NCBI GenBank assembly: GCA_963971305.1
Contig: OZ020307.1
Location: 8,383,501-8,447,500 of the forward strand
Origin: Arcuatula senhousia
Taxonomy: Eukaryota; Mollusca; Bivalvia; Mytilida; Mytilidae
Direction: 5' to 3'
DNA length: 64,000 bases
Numbering within the stretch: the stretch's first letter is position 1; the number at the start of each line of letters is the position of its first letter. Below the pieces are notes generated by a model. The model saw nothing but the letters and a program-made list of their open reading frames with translations. It was not told where the DNA came from and searched no databases. The position numbers were made by a program, and so were the translations under genes. Shown here one piece after another: positions 24,594 to 39,000 of this stretch.

Positions 24594-24889
24594 GTTTCAG
24601 GACTAAACAGGGGGATTAGGGACTATAAACATGCATTGAGGTGGCACCAGCTGGCCAGGATTATTGGCATAGAAAAAATGGGACTTAAATGTTATCCTTT
24701 TAAGTTGTAACTTATTACAAGTTTTGGAATTATAATGCATGAATTATGATATTCGATTTTTATATAAAATACCTAAACGATCTTTCTGATCATATGAGTT
24801 GCAATGGGTTTAAAATGCATAGTATTTTTTTTTAACTTATGCGTTGCAACTTTTAAACAAGATATTTCAGTTTCTGAGATCAAAAGATG

Positions 24890-26030
24890 TTTATAGAACT
24901 TAAACATTGCAAATATATGCAATAAAAATAATCAAAGTCACTCAACCGAAAAATCAAGGTCAATGTCAAAAGTTGAGGATGTAACTGTGCTAAGCTACTA
25001 CTGGTGCATATGCAAACCAAGTTTCATCAACCTAGGACCTATAGTTCTTGAGATATGGAGGTGCTCGCAAAACTTTTCCATTGCTATATGAATTGAAAAT
25101 TGTCAAAGTCACTCAACCGAAAAATCAAGGTCAAGGTCAAAAGATGGGGATGCAACTGTGCTAAGCTACTACTTGAGCATATGCATACCAGGTTTCATCA
25201 ACCTAGGACCTATAGTTCTTGAGATATGGAGGTGCTCGCAAAACTTTTCCATTGCTATTATATGTATTGAAAATTGTCAAAGTCACTCTACCGAAAAATT
25301 AAGTTCAAGGTCAAAAGATGGGGATGCAACTGTGCTAAGCTACTACTGGGGCATATGCATACCAAGTTTCATCAATCAGGACCAAAAATACTTGAGATAT
25401 GAAGGTGTTTGCAAAACCTTAACATTGGTATTACATATATATGAATTGAAAATTGTCAAAGTCACTCCACCGGAAAATCAAGGTCAAGGTCAAAACACGG
25501 GGATGCAACTGTGCTAAGCTATTACTGGGGCATATGCATACCAAGTTTCATCAACCTAGGACCTATAGTTCTTGAGATATGGAGGTGCTCGCAAAACTTT
25601 TCCATTGCTATTATATGTATTGAAAATTGTCAAAGTCACTCTACCGAAAAATCAAGTTCAAGGTCAAAAGATGGGGATGCAACTGTGCTAAGCTACTACT
25701 GGGGCATATGCATACCAAGTTTCATCAATCAGGACCAAAAATACTTGAGATATGAAGGTGTTTGCAAAACCTTAACATTGGTATTACATATATATATGAA
25801 TTGAAAATTGTCAAAGTCACTCCACCGGAAAATCAAGGTCAAGGTCAAAACATGGGGATGCAACTGTGCTAAGCTATTACTGGGGCATATGCATACCAAG
25901 TTTCATCAACCCAGGACCTATAGTTGTTGAGATATGGAGGTGCTCATAAAACTTTTCCAAAAAGTTAACGCCGCCGTCGCCGCCGCCGGTAAAGTAACAC
26001 CTATGTCCCGCTCTGCTTCGCAGGCGAGAC
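24890..26030 (+). repeat. Mollusc tandem repeat, about 173 bp period, 6 copies
   Basis: 'ccaagtttcatcaacctagg' or a close variant recurs at about 25018, 25190, 25364, 25539, 25715 and 25898. Each unit also has 'gagatatggaggtgctcgca', 'tcaaggtcaaggtcaaaa' and 'gcaactgtgctaagct'. It ends at about 25970-26030 in a (gcc)n stretch and 'tatgtcccgctctgcttcgc'. Two units are nearly identical over 350 bp (25158 and 25511 regions), so there has been recent unit exchange. Open frames through the units are repeat-derived. Confidence 0.8.
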
Positions 26031-26059
26031 AAAAATGAAGGAAATTTTAGTTTCATTCA

Positions 26060-26310
26060 AAGTCCAGATAATTAAAACACTATTTTTACAGTTACACCTG
26101 AAAGGGCTCATCTGAAAACTTCAACCCAATTGAAACTTTTGTAGAGCTTCTTATGTTAATCATACATGCAATTTTACAGCTTTTCTCCATGCATTTACAA
26201 TGCATTCTATGAACCAATGCAAAATCACTATTTTGACCCCTTTACAGGGGTTATCTGACAACTTTGACTCTCCCTTACATCTATCAGATTCATTCTATTT
26301 ATTACATTTT
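26060..26310 (+). repeat. Fragment of the gctcacctg-family mollusc repeat
   Basis: Phrases 'gggctcatctgaaaacttca', 'acttttgtagagct' and 'ggggttatctgacaacttt' match the 17790 and 51353 elements. This is a truncated piece. Confidence 0.45.
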
Positions 26311-27262
26311 TATGCCCCCGCAACGACATGTCGGGGGGCATTAAGTTTTACTCATGTCCATCCGTCTGTACGTGCGTTCGAATTTCCGTCAAGCTTTTCT
26401 CAGGAACCATACATGAGAATAATTTGAAACTTGGTAGGATGGTTGAATATGACAAACTATACGTCCTAAGCGATTTTGAGACCTGTCAGACATCTACTTC
26501 CTGTTTGTGACTTAGTATGTGAACATGACTATGAAAATTTCCGTCAAGCTTTTCTCAGGAACCATACATGAGAATGATTTGAAACTTGGTAGAATTGTTG
26601 AGTATGGCAAACTATACGTCCTAAGCTATTTTGAGACCTGTCGGACATCTACTTCCTGTTTAGACTTGGGCCAATGTTAAAATCTGTGAACATGACTATG
26701 AAAATTTCCGTCAAGCTTTTCTCAGGAACCATACATTAGAATGATTTGAAACTTGGTAGGATTGTTGAGTATGACAAACTATACGTCCTAAGCGATTTTG
26801 AGACCTGTCCGATATCTACTTCCTGTTTGGGACATAGGCCAATTTTAAAGTATGTGAACATGATATGAAAATTTCTGTCAAGCTTTTCTCAGGAACTGTA
26901 TACCAGAATGATTTTAAACTTGGTAGGATTGTTGAGTATGACAAATTATAAGTCCTAAGCGACTTTGAGACCTGTCGTACATCTACTTCCTGTTTGGGGT
27001 TAGGCCGATGTGAAAATATGTGAACATTATATGAAAACTTCCGTCAAGTTTTTCTCAGGAACTGTATACCAGAATGTTTTGAAACTTGGTAGGATGGATC
27101 AGTATGACAAACTGTATGTCTTTAGCGATTTTCAGACCTGTCAGAAATCTACTTCCTGTTTGGGGCCAGTGGGGGCATCCGTGTCCCATGGACACATTCT
27201 TTCTTTATTTGTTAAAACCCTTCAGTGGTGATTTATACCCATGTTCTAGTCATGTTTTGTCA
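26311..27262 (+). repeat. Mollusc tandem repeat with 'atgccccc' hairpin head, about 170 bp period, 5 copies
   Basis: It begins with a hairpin (atgcccccgc pairing with a ggggggcat at 26311-26341). Then come five units containing 'tccgtcaagcttttctcagg', 'gatttgaaacttggtagg', 'tatacgtcctaagcgatttt' and 'acatctacttcctgtttg'. Frames run open through several units but encode nothing recognisable. Confidence 0.75.
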
Positions 27263-30017
27263 TGTAAGAAACAAAATAAGTGAGTTTCAATCATAGATAA
27301 GCTTGCATATTTGCTAATAAACATATTTTGAAAAACTTTTGGTCCAACCTTTTCCACAAAAGACAGGATTTCCAAAGTTTCCTTCATAGTCTAACCAAAC
27401 AACCGACCGCATAAGGGTTTTGGTTGCTTAGCAACCTAACCCTAAAAATAAAAGTTTTGTAAAGATAACCTTAAACAACAATAATACCAAGTGTAAGTGT
27501 AGGTTTGCTTGCATTTGGACAAGTAGTTTCAGAATTTCTTTTGAAAATTTGAGTAGACGGAGAATAGCCAAATGATGACAGCAACTCACATGGCCTCCAC
27601 CAACAATATTTCATCACATAATTATAAATATTTTAAGTTTAAAGTAGATTGTGAAGTTATACCTAACCCCAAAATTTGAAAATCAATATGCGGTGGTTGT
27701 GAGCAACATCCAGGAACTCACAAGCTCCACTTCCTGGGTTCCATTTTTAATTTTAATCCTGAGGTGCATTTTATATCTTTTCTTGTTATTCAAATAGCCC
27801 TGTAATAACAATTATTCTTTAAATTACTACTTCATACTGCAGAAAACTTTTAACAAATCTGGTATAAAACATAAAGCAACCATGATCTTCATAATGGGAG
27901 CTAGGCCTCATAGTTCTAACGTTATGTTGCACAGCTGCTGTTTTATCCTCCTGAAAGGTTGTTTTAGGGGATATGTAAAAATGGTTCTTTCATGTCTAAC
28001 TATACATTGTTCATTGATGAGATTAAACATAAAAGAAGAATACGACTTTGCTTCCATTTTTATATGGGCTAGTTACGCCACTGTCTTATGTAAAGTGCAC
28101 AAAGAAAGACATTTCACCATTTTGGATATAAGAGGAGATAATTCAACTTGATATTTGCCCACTACATGTGTCTACATTTCCAACATTGAACAGAACTTGC
28201 TCACAGTTCCAGTTATTGAATGTTTTTTTATTAAGTAATACCTATATGAACCAATTAACTTTTGCTTGGTTCTTCTGTTTAGAATTGATTTTATTGAATG
28301 AAGAATACAAATGATAGGTAAAAAAAAAACACCTTCCAATATAACTGATCATTAACCACTGTTTAGAAGCATTTATTTATGCAGAAAGTTATTATATTCT
28401 ATAACAATCATTCATCATCTTAAATTGTACAACCTTTTTTATTCATATCAAAACAATATAAAATTCTCCTTTCTTCATCTATGGCTACAACAACATACAA
28501 TTTATAAAAATTCCTAATAAGTGGCTAAAAACAAATAACAATGGACACCAAAGTTTAAAACTTTTAAAAGATGAATGACACAACAACACAATTGAATCTT
28601 GGATTCTAGAAATAAAAGTTTACACACATGGTTTACATACAAATAAATTAACATGCAAGGGCAGTTGTCAATAATTGAAAAAATACATTCATGTTGCTGC
28701 TATGTTGTAACCATTTAACTGAGTTGTCAAATTACGAGTGGGAAATTAAATGGAGAATATACATGAACCATTAAATGAAATAAAGTTTTAAAAATACATG
28801 CATGTTGTAAAAAGTTTCTAAATTTTAAACCATAAAAAATTCTTTGGTATAAAAATCTGTGGTTTCAATTAATACTTATGAAATATATCTTCAGAATAAA
28901 ACTAATTGGTCCCATCTATAGGTTAAGCATTCAATAAATGTCTAAGCTTATAAATAAATATATATCATTGCTTAAATAATGAAAAAATAAGGCAAAGGTG
29001 TAAAATTTTAAATTATCATAATATTAAAAAAGAAAAACTCTGAACTGCAGCTAACAAATTATATTTTCCCCAAAAATCCAATTAGATCAATTTAAAGTAG
29101 GAGTTACCCATCCCATAATGTCATTTTCATTAATATTGTGTGAAAGTTTTAAGAAAATCAATGGAGTAGTTAAGTTGGAGTTGTGATTAAGGAATGGGTA
29201 CCCTGAATGTAATGGATTGACGGACACATGAAGAGGACAGACAAACATCCTCATCACTAAATACCCCTCCTCAAGCAGGGGATATTAAAGCTAAAGATAA
29301 CAGAATATATAAAAATATATGCTATTTTAAATATGTTCAAATAAAGGATTAAAAGGGTATTAATAAACCAACAAAAACATTTGTTCTGAAATGGCAATCT
29401 GATTTTAAATTAAGTTCTATGATGATTTTAAAATTGAATCTTAATAAAAGTTCATGACACAATGTAAAAGTTTGTTCAACAAAAAGTAAATATATAATAG
29501 TCAAACTATAAAATACTTTTCTTTTAAATAAATGCATTAACAAAGTAAAATAAAATTAATAAAAATGCCTGCTTATAAAATCAATTATCGGTAATAATTA
29601 CATTTTTCCTTTAATGTACATCACTGATAGACCCTGTATCATGAATAGGTGTGTACCACCCAATATATCAGGGACATTTACATGATCAAAAAAAAATTTA
29701 AAAACCAACTTTAGAACGAAAAGATCTTATTTTGTCGCTCTGCATTACTGATAAAAATAATATAGGACTTTTAAATCTTGAGATCAAGTTCTTCACTGGT
29801 TAATGTTTCACCATTTTGATCTCAAGATTCAAAAGTCCTATATTCTATATATCTCATCCTTCACTACCAGTAGGTAATCAGGACTTCTTCTTATGAACTA
29901 TAAAAAAACAGGCATGCAGTTATTACATATAGCTGTATAATAGCACCATATACATATATATTAATAAAATAATCTTGGCACAATAAACTTTCTTTATAAA
30001 ACTACTTAAAACAATTA
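27263..30017. other. Gene-poor AT-rich stretch and 3' flank of XYLT
   Basis: No gene is recognised. A 29095-29290 segment has mollusc-repeat phrases ('gtgaaagttttaagaaaatc', 'gacggacac'). The part near 30017 is presumably the 3' UTR of the minus-strand xylosyltransferase gene. The 90-codon open frame at 27882-28151 has no family resemblance and was not called. Confidence 0.4.
29759..29844 (-). other. Near-perfect 28 bp hairpin downstream of the XYLT stop codon
   Basis: The arm 29759-29786 pairs with 29817-29844 over 28 bases with one mismatch, around a 30-base loop. It lies 174-259 bases past the XYLT stop codon, so it would be transcribed in the 3' UTR. It may be a small foldback insertion, a structured UTR element or a microRNA-type hairpin; the sequence alone does not decide. 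Confidence 0.6.
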
Positions 30018-33000
30018 TCACAGTAACCCACTTATTGAAGACTTTGGGTCTTCAGATCTTGAACTCCATACAGTTTTCTCACATACATCTAAATTAGAAC
30101 AGCCTATAGAATTAACATTAGATATACACATGTCTTTCAGTTCCCAGAACTGAGCAGTGAGCCCGTCCACCCACTCATGTAAACTAGCACCTACTCTCCT
30201 CCCATTTAATTTGGCTTCGTTTTGTATATATTGTGTCTGATTGACTTTGAGCACCTTAGTGAAATCTTTAAAGTCTTTATCAATGTAGTGTCCCTTCGGA
30301 CCGTTATGAAAAGTAAGAACTTGATTTAGAGATAAAGGTTTGTGAAAATATGTGGTTAATGGTATCACAAGGAAAGAGGTCTCTGCAAGAACTTCCCAGT
30401 TCATCATTAGTTTGACCTTCCATACTCCTGGTCTTAGAGGAACTTTAAGGTCTGGTTTGTGAGAGCCGATAAAACTTGTCCCTGGGATTTCTATGTCATA
30501 TGATGCTGCTATGACCTCTATGGGGTCAATCCAGGCTATTGAGACTGTGAACTCTGACCCTGCAGTCCAGCTGTGTTGTAAACTAAGGTCACTGAAAGGG
30601 CCTAGTAATTGACCAAAATTTCTAAAAATATTTTCTTTGAGATCATAATCAGATCCTACCTGGAAAAATATAGAAGAAAAAAAAACTCTAATAAACCATA
30701 TTTACAGTAAACCAATGATTACAGTTTTCCTGATTTTTTTTAAGTTAAAGTTTGAAACTCTACTAACAAATATATAAGTGATTAAAAACAGGTAAAATAT
30801 TAATTGATACAAAATTTTTAATCTTTAGCATGTAGGTAATACAATCATGTTTAACATGCCTTAGGTCAATTGTACATAAGAAAGCCTTTTCAGTTATAAA
30901 TTAATACTTGGACAAACAGTCTCATGGTGTGACATAAACAATAATTACCTCTAAACTAAGTAGTCTCTCCATCACTGAAGATTTACCAATACTCTGATGA
31001 TGTTTCCTCCTAGAGAAGTGAGATTCTAATACAACTGTCTGTCCTGTGTCCCCGTGCTGAGCCTCGTATGACACAAGGACACCATTGTAATGGTCCTCCA
31101 GGAAGTAAGCAGATGATTCTAAAATCTGAAGCTGATTCAGGTGACAGGATGAATGTTTCTTCAAACTCCTCCTTTGGAATGACCCATAGAAGCTGAGATA
31201 CGTGTCTGATTTGTTAGTAGGTGTGTCTGAACAGTGGAATTCATTCTGCCAGTAGCTGGTGTAGGATTTCATATCTGAAAATTGAAAAGAAGCCAAACAT
31301 TTACCTTTCAGAATGCTATATATATGCCCTACCAATTTTAAACAGTATAACAAATTTCAAGAACCAAACACTTATCCTTAGATGTTGATGGTAGGCTGAA
31401 GAATTACATCGTTCTATTTTAAATGTGTTGTCCGTGTCAGGTTGATAAGTGCTCAAAACTTAATGAAGATTCAACCAAAAGTTCTTTGAGATTTTAGCTT
31501 GATTCAGATGTAACTAAGACAGAAAACTTTTTATGTCCAGCAAGCTACGGATAAAAGTTTGACTGTGTATTACTGTAAAGCATGCCTAAAACAAATCACA
31601 GACAAAATTTTTTGCTGATAACGGTTCATGTTCAATATCCAATCACGATGCACAGAAAAAAATTTCAACAAATCACAATTCACGGAAAATAAAAATTACC
31701 AATAACAGAGAACAAAATAAACCCCTCGGCCCCCTCTTATTAATAGTGCAAAAGAACTGTGTGGCATTTGTATTTTTTATCAATTGGCTGTTTACATGTT
31801 CTCTGTCTAACTTGTTTCACTATTTCTTTCATTTATAACTAATACATCCTAGCTAACTGATTTTAAGCACTCTGATATGAATTATCAACTTTATTTATTA
31901 TTGTGTGCAGTAAGCTGTTTAATCCAAACATTTCAAGCATATCTGTGTATGAGAAGTTATTTCCTAAAATTTGCATAACATACAAAAATTAATTGACCAA
32001 CACATATTTTAGTTCTTTATTTCTTCCGTAAATGACACTTTTCAGTGTGAGATGACCAGGTTGAGATGCGAGCACGTGCAGCGATCTCACACTGGTCAAT
32101 TGATCAATAATAACCGCCGGTACTGATATTGATCGACGATGTCGACCAATGAAATGCATTGTTATTTTTAACTTTCGGTTTAAGGAAAAATTCCCTTATG
32201 GTTTCAGAATATAAAGATTTAATTTATTACGGAAGAAATAGGTACTTACGCACGTTCTTGGAAAGCCGGCAATGATCTTTCCTTCGTGATAGAATTTTTT
32301 GGGTCTTTTGACTCGATCCGCTGCGCTCCACTCGCAAAAAGACTGAAAAATTCTATCACTCGTGAAAGATCAGCCGGTCTTTTCCAAGAACTTATGAAAG
32401 AACCTATACCGTATTTTGCCGTGTATAGTGCGCATTTATGTACAATGCGCACCCCCTTTTCATGATGAAAATCTAGGGAAAAAACGAAGTTTTGTGTAAA
32501 ATCGGCGATCTTTTTCTATGACAGAGAACCCTGAAAATTTGTCTCTTATTTTCAGGTAGAAAGACTACAGATGAAGATTTTTTAATGAAAATAAAATTGT
32601 TTTGTAATTATTTGTGAAAATAAAAATAAACTGTTATATTATTTGTGTATTTTATTATGACAGCAAGATCGTCAATCCTGGTAATGGTCCCCCTTCTCAA
32701 TTAACAAACAACAAGTGTTAACCCAAGCTCACATCTTTTGATGAAAACAATAAAGGTGTCAAAACAGTAATGATCAACAAATTAATATTCAAACAATCCT
32801 GAAGTATTACAGCTGAATGGCTTTAATTGTTAATTGTCCAAGCCAGTTTGACAAAATATCGATGTTTTGTGCAAATTGGCCAAAGTGTCAAAACAAATAA
32901 TTACCAGTAAATCTAAATTATCTCCAGCTTGGGATGAGTATTTATTCACAAAACAATAAGAAAATGGTTATATCTTACTCAAGTTGCTCAAATAATTACA

Positions 33001-36000
33001 TGAAAGAAAATACACAATCATGTAAACAAACCATTCTATTTTTAGAATTATTTAAATAAGGTAACTGAGGGGAATACACAATATTGATTCAGAAAGGAAA
33101 CAAGTAAAGGGAGAATGAATAAATAAATTAGAATCATATTTTATTATTCTTATTTTGAATAAAGAAATTGGACAAAAGTAATTTTTTAAGAACACAAATG
33201 TTTTCACCAACTTGTTTCAAAATGGTGCTCCTAAGTCAACGGAGGAATTTACCCACTACAACAACAACAACAATGGCGGTCGATATGAAAATGAAATTAA
33301 TAAACAAACACATTAAGACACTGGAATTAAGTTTTTATTCGATAAAAGCATGATAAAATTTATTTAGAGATACTAGTAATGAACAGGATTCAATAGAAAC
33401 CATGTGAGTTATGAATATTGTGTTCAATCATGGATGAATCTTGTGTCCAAAGTCTGACAAACATCGATCTTTTGCCGTTGCCAATGTTCATGAAAATGTA
33501 TGAAAATCTCATATCGGGATGTATTGTGCGCACCCCTATGTTAGAATCATGAAAAAAATGTAAAAAACTGCGCACTATACACGGCAAAATACGGTAAGTC
33601 TAAATGTATTTTATTATAATCAAACGCACCTTGCTGCCTGTCTTTAAACAGGTACAGATCTAAACTATTGATAATATCCTGGTTCACTGATGGCTCAAAC
33701 TTCCTGGCAAAAAATCGGGGTCGAGGTTCAAACATCTACAAAGAATATATCTGTAAATACTTTGGAGGGAATTAGTGAGATAATCATAAGATCAAATTTG
33801 GAGAAATCATATGCATAAAAAATGGACATTGTTCAAATTGAAAATTTGTATGGAATATGTGAGGATATACAAAAGTAGAATATAGGACGAAGTGATTATA
33901 AACATGAGATTTATTTCACTTTCTATGCTTTATCTATTAACACCTTACTGACAAGACAAGAATATACAAAATAGAAGACAGCAACACATTTTTCACTCTT
34001 CAGTTTTCAAAATTTCAGAACTCACCTTGGTTTTTTTTTAAATATTCATCCTTGAAAAAAATTTTGCACACTGCCCCTACTTATGATAAAAAAGATTGTA
34101 AAAATCAATACAATACTAGTGTATAAATTTGCCTTAACTTCTGAGATTCATGGTTTAATAAAAAGCTTCGCCAAGCGTAGCATGATACAACAGCAACATG
34201 TTGAACCCTGTATTTTTGGTCAACCAGAACCAAAGTTATTGTGGGAACACATAAAATATTTGAGTTGTTTGCCCTTTTTGGGCCCTTAATTTCTAAATGA
34301 ATAAAGGGGGCATTATTGTAAACTTTCTTGGCATTTGGTTAACCAGAAATTAACACAAAAGTAGCCTTTTTGGCCCCTAATTTCTAAAAGGAACAAGAGG
34401 GTCCCAGGAGCCTGAATCGCTCACCTGACATATGTGCCTGAAGTAAAGGTTATTAGGAAAAATCTATTTGACATTGAAAGGGTCATAAGTTTAATAAGGG
34501 GGTCATCTGACAATATGGTGGATCATAAGGTGCTGATCACTTTTGTTCTCAATCAAAATTAAACAAGACCAATCGATGTCTGGCCCTGCGTCGAACGGCA
34601 AAACGTTGAACCCTGTACGTTCTAGGCTCAATATGGACAGTCAAAATATTTTGACACTAGCATCCTATGGTGGACTTACAAAGCATATTTGTCTTATGCC
34701 ACCCAATATTGTAAAAATAGACAAAAAAATAGTTTCTATTTTTTTCCACTTATTGCTAAACAGAAAAGGTGGGTCAAGAACAAATTGTATCCTCCATTTA
34801 GTATCCAATATATGACCAAAATTAACTTGTAAAAAAAAATTTCTAAATCGGACCATAAATAAAAAATGTCACATTTTTGCCCCTTTTGGGCCCCTCGTTC
34901 CTGAACAAATAGAGAGGGGACACCCAAAATCATCCCCACCCTTTAATTTATGGTGAGTAACACTACTGTAAAGTTTCATAGCATTTGGTCAACCAAAACA
35001 AGTTATTGTGGAAACAAATAAAAAAGTTGCTTTTTTTGCCCCTTTAGGGCCCTTAGTTTCTAAACGAAAAAAGAGGGGACACCCAAAATCAGCCCAACCC
35101 TTCCATTTATGGTAAGTAACATTACTGTAAAGTTTCATAGCATTTGGTCAACCGGAACAAAAGTTATTGTGGAAAAAATTTTAAAAGTCGCTTTTTTGGC
35201 CCCCTTTGGGCCCCTAATTTCTAAACGAAAAAAGAGGGGACACCCAAAATCAGCCTAACTGTTCCTTTTATGGCAAGTAACATTACTGTAAAGTTTCTTA
35301 GCATTTGGTCAACCAGAATAAAAGTTATTGTGGAAACAAATAAAAAAGTCACTTCTTTGGTCCCTTTAGGGCCCCTAATTTCTAAACGAAAAAAGAGGGG
35401 ACACCCAAAATCAGCCCAACCCTTCCTTTTATGGTAAGTAACATTACTGTAAAGTTTCATAGCATTTGGTCAACCAGAACAAAAGTTATTGTGGAAAAAA
35501 TTTTAAAAGTCGCTTTTGTGGCCCCTTTTGGGCCCCTAATTTCTAAACGAAATTATAAAATGACCCCAAAAAGGGAGGTGCACATCTTCAATATATCTGT
35601 AATTACTGTGCAAAGTTTCAGAAAGATCTAGTCTTTGGTTTTTGAGATTCAGATTACACAAGACAGGCACCCCATAGCGGGACGGACGGACGGATGGAGT
35701 GACCCGACTACTAGACCTGCTTTCGCCTTCGGCGACGCAGGTAAAAATCTGTCACCCTTTTTGAGTTATTAGCAAAAAAATGCAGTTTTACCCAATGTTC
35801 TATTTTTAGCCACAGCAGCCATGTTTTAGGACCAATCAAAAATCCCCACATCAATTCTATACACCTAATGCTAATAAACAACTATACCAAGTTTGGTTCC
35901 AATTGGAGGAGTTAATGTTTTCATTGTAATGAGGAAATGCTGTTAAAATGCTCAATTTACGTTCTAAGGGCAATAATTCCTAAAAGGAAAGGTCCTACAA

Positions 36001-39000
36001 CGTTGACCCTATTACATAATTTGTAGATCTTGATGTGCTGAACAATATGCATTTAAATTTTTCAAATATCTTGTATAATTTTCAAGATATTGGGCTAAAC
36101 AGGTGCAAAATTTGCAAAAAATCCACAAAAAGGGCAATACTCTTACATGGATTGTTGGATTTTCTTCAAAATTTCAGAGCTGGTAGATCTTAAGGTGCTG
36201 ATCACTTTTGTGCACAATCAAAATTTTAAATCTGGCACCATTTTTGAGTTATTTGCAAAAAACTGCCATTTACCCCTATGTTCTATTTTTAGCCACAGCG
36301 GCCATGTTTTACAACCAATCAAAAATCCCCACACCAGTTCTATACACCTAATGCTAATAAACAACTATACCAAGTTTGGTTCCAATTGGACTTAGAGTGT
36401 CAGAGGAGTTAACGTTTTCAATGTAATGAGGAAATGCTGTTAAAATGCTCAATTTTGACATTCTAAGGGCAATTACTCCTAAAAGGAAAGGTCCTACAAC
36501 GGTGACCCTATTACATATTTTGTGCATGCAATTTAAATTTCTCGAATATCTAGTATAGTTTTCAAGATATTGAGCTAAACAGGTGCAAAATTGGAAAAAA
36601 ATCCACAAAAAGGGCAATAACTCCTACAGGGGTTGTTGGATTTTTTTCAAAATTTCAGGGTAGGTAGATCTTGAGGTGCTGATCAGTTTATTTGTGCCAA
36701 ATTTTGATATCTGTAGCCGTTTTTGAGTTATTTGCAAAAAACTGCATTTTACCCCTATGTTCTATATTTAGCCATGGCGGCCATGTTTTACAACGAATCA
36801 AAAATCCCCACATCAGTTCTAAGCACCGAATGCTAATGACCAACCATACCAAGTTTGGTTGCAATTGGACTTATGGTGTCAGAGGAGTTAACGTTTTAAA
36901 AAGTTTATGGTCGACGGACGGACGACGGACGCCAAGTGATGTCAATAGCTCACCTGACCCTTCAGGTCAGGTGAGCTAAAAAGGGGGGACCCCCAAAATC
37001 AATCCCATCAATCCATTAATGATAAAGAACATCAATGTCAAATTTCATTGCAATCAGATACCTAGAACTAAAGTTAACACACAACGAGGCAGACAATGAG
37101 GTCAATGACAGCATCATAACATTATATGTCCCTTGTTGTATAAACTTTACAGACCTATGCTTCCCTATTGACATCTGATAAAGTTCTGAGATCCTTACCA
37201 TAAGTCTTTCCAAGTCTGATGACAAGAAATCATTTGGAGAACACCCACACCAATCTACAATATGTTTGTTCTGACATTTACAGCCTTTCTTCCTGTTCCA
37301 GTTCGTCACATGTAGGTTGTTGTCAATCCATTTGTTACAAAATTTACTGTTCTGTAACGCTGTGTGGAAGAAAGACTGAAATTTAAATAGAGAATTTGTA
37401 ATATGTTGTAATTTTTAACAAGTTTACAAATATGTGTTTAAAATCAAGATGCTTTGATAAGCAGTTGATGAGAAAATTGTAATGGACATATTTTCTCCGC
37501 CCAACATTCACCATTTTATTACCTGGATTTTTTACTCGGTAAATGAAAACCAGCTAAAAATATTCATGTTAATCCTATCTTTTACAATCTAATTATTTTT
37601 TATTTATTTCCCAGCTTACCTCAGCAGGAAGAAGTGTGTACTTGTAGAACTGTTTTAATCCATCTAACATGGGGTCAGAGGTCAGGACATACTGACAGAA
37701 GTCTCGATGAAGTCCTACCCAGTCACTGCCACCATCAAATCGTATGCCACCAGGCAGGTCACGTGACCCTAGTCGCCACAGATGGTTATCACACTCATGG
37801 AAGATCTGGTCTAAACCTTGCTTCTTCAGGAATCTGTAAAATAATTAATCAAATTATAAGTTAACTTAAAATTAATTCAAAATCACTCATTAACAAAGAA
37901 GAATTATCAATAAGTAAGCCAAAAAAAAAACTTAGTAAACAAATATTATCTACATAGATACATGTGTAATATAAAGGTTGTTATTCCTTGTCATATTTGT
38001 TTTGTTTTCACACCATAACATCCCAATTGTGGGCACATTCTTCAATAAATTATCTTCTTCTTTTTGTCCATGAATGAATTGTAAGTGTTTATTGTGTCAA
38101 GTTTTATAGTTTCTATATTCATTTCTACAATAATTACAACAAAATCTCTCAAAGTAAATAATGGATTTCATTAAAGTATAAGTAGGCTAGTGCCAGACCT
38201 AAAATTGAATCCCACATTATGGAAGTTCATGAATATGCTGTATACCAAATACAAAGATGATGTGATTAGTAGTTGCGGAGAAAGCTGTTACACTTTTTTT
38301 CCCTGCCAGCACGCGGCCTTACATTAACCCTATAACCCATATTTTTTCACTCCATTAAATCTGGCCAATATCAAATGATTTGTTTACTTACTTAGGTGTC
38401 TCTCTACCATGCGATTTCAGGAAAACATGACCTTTGTGTCTTGACATGAAATTTACCAGAATTTCAACTGACCTAAAACAAAGTACCAGAGATTAATGTC
38501 TATAAGAATATTACTTCTGCTTTATATCTAAAATTGGAAGAGCTAGTTATCATGGTTATTTTAGAATTATACTACAATGAATGAAAAAAAATTAAAGTCA
38601 TTGTTAAAGGTACATTAAATCATTTCTTAATAGTGTGAAAGTATCATACTTTGTGGTTTACTAATTTTCATAGTATTATTGTGTCTGGCAAAGAAATCTG
38701 GACTCCCAATGAATGAGATACATGTTCATGTATTGTGCATTGATTTCTAAAATGAATTTGTCAACATCACAAAATGATGAATCCAAGAATATACATTTTA
38801 TTCCCAATCTATGAAATTTATGCTTATTTACATTAACCAGATATTTGATACCTTTGGACAAGATATTTTTTACATTTGGACCAGATTTTTTTTTACACCA
38901 TCTTACTTGATAGGATAATCACTTTCACTGAGGTTGATGTAATAGTCCCAGGCCCACTCTTTCATGTCCAGTAATTCTTTGATGAAGCCAAAATGAGCCT

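Noticed and set aside
25158..25804. Two long open frames with YYWGICIPSFIN-type repeats
   Set aside because: They follow the 173 bp mollusc tandem repeat exactly, so the similarity is at DNA level and no protein family is recognisable.
27882..28151. 89-codon open frame in the gene-poor region
   Set aside because: No recognisable domain, isolated, and within the length expected by chance.
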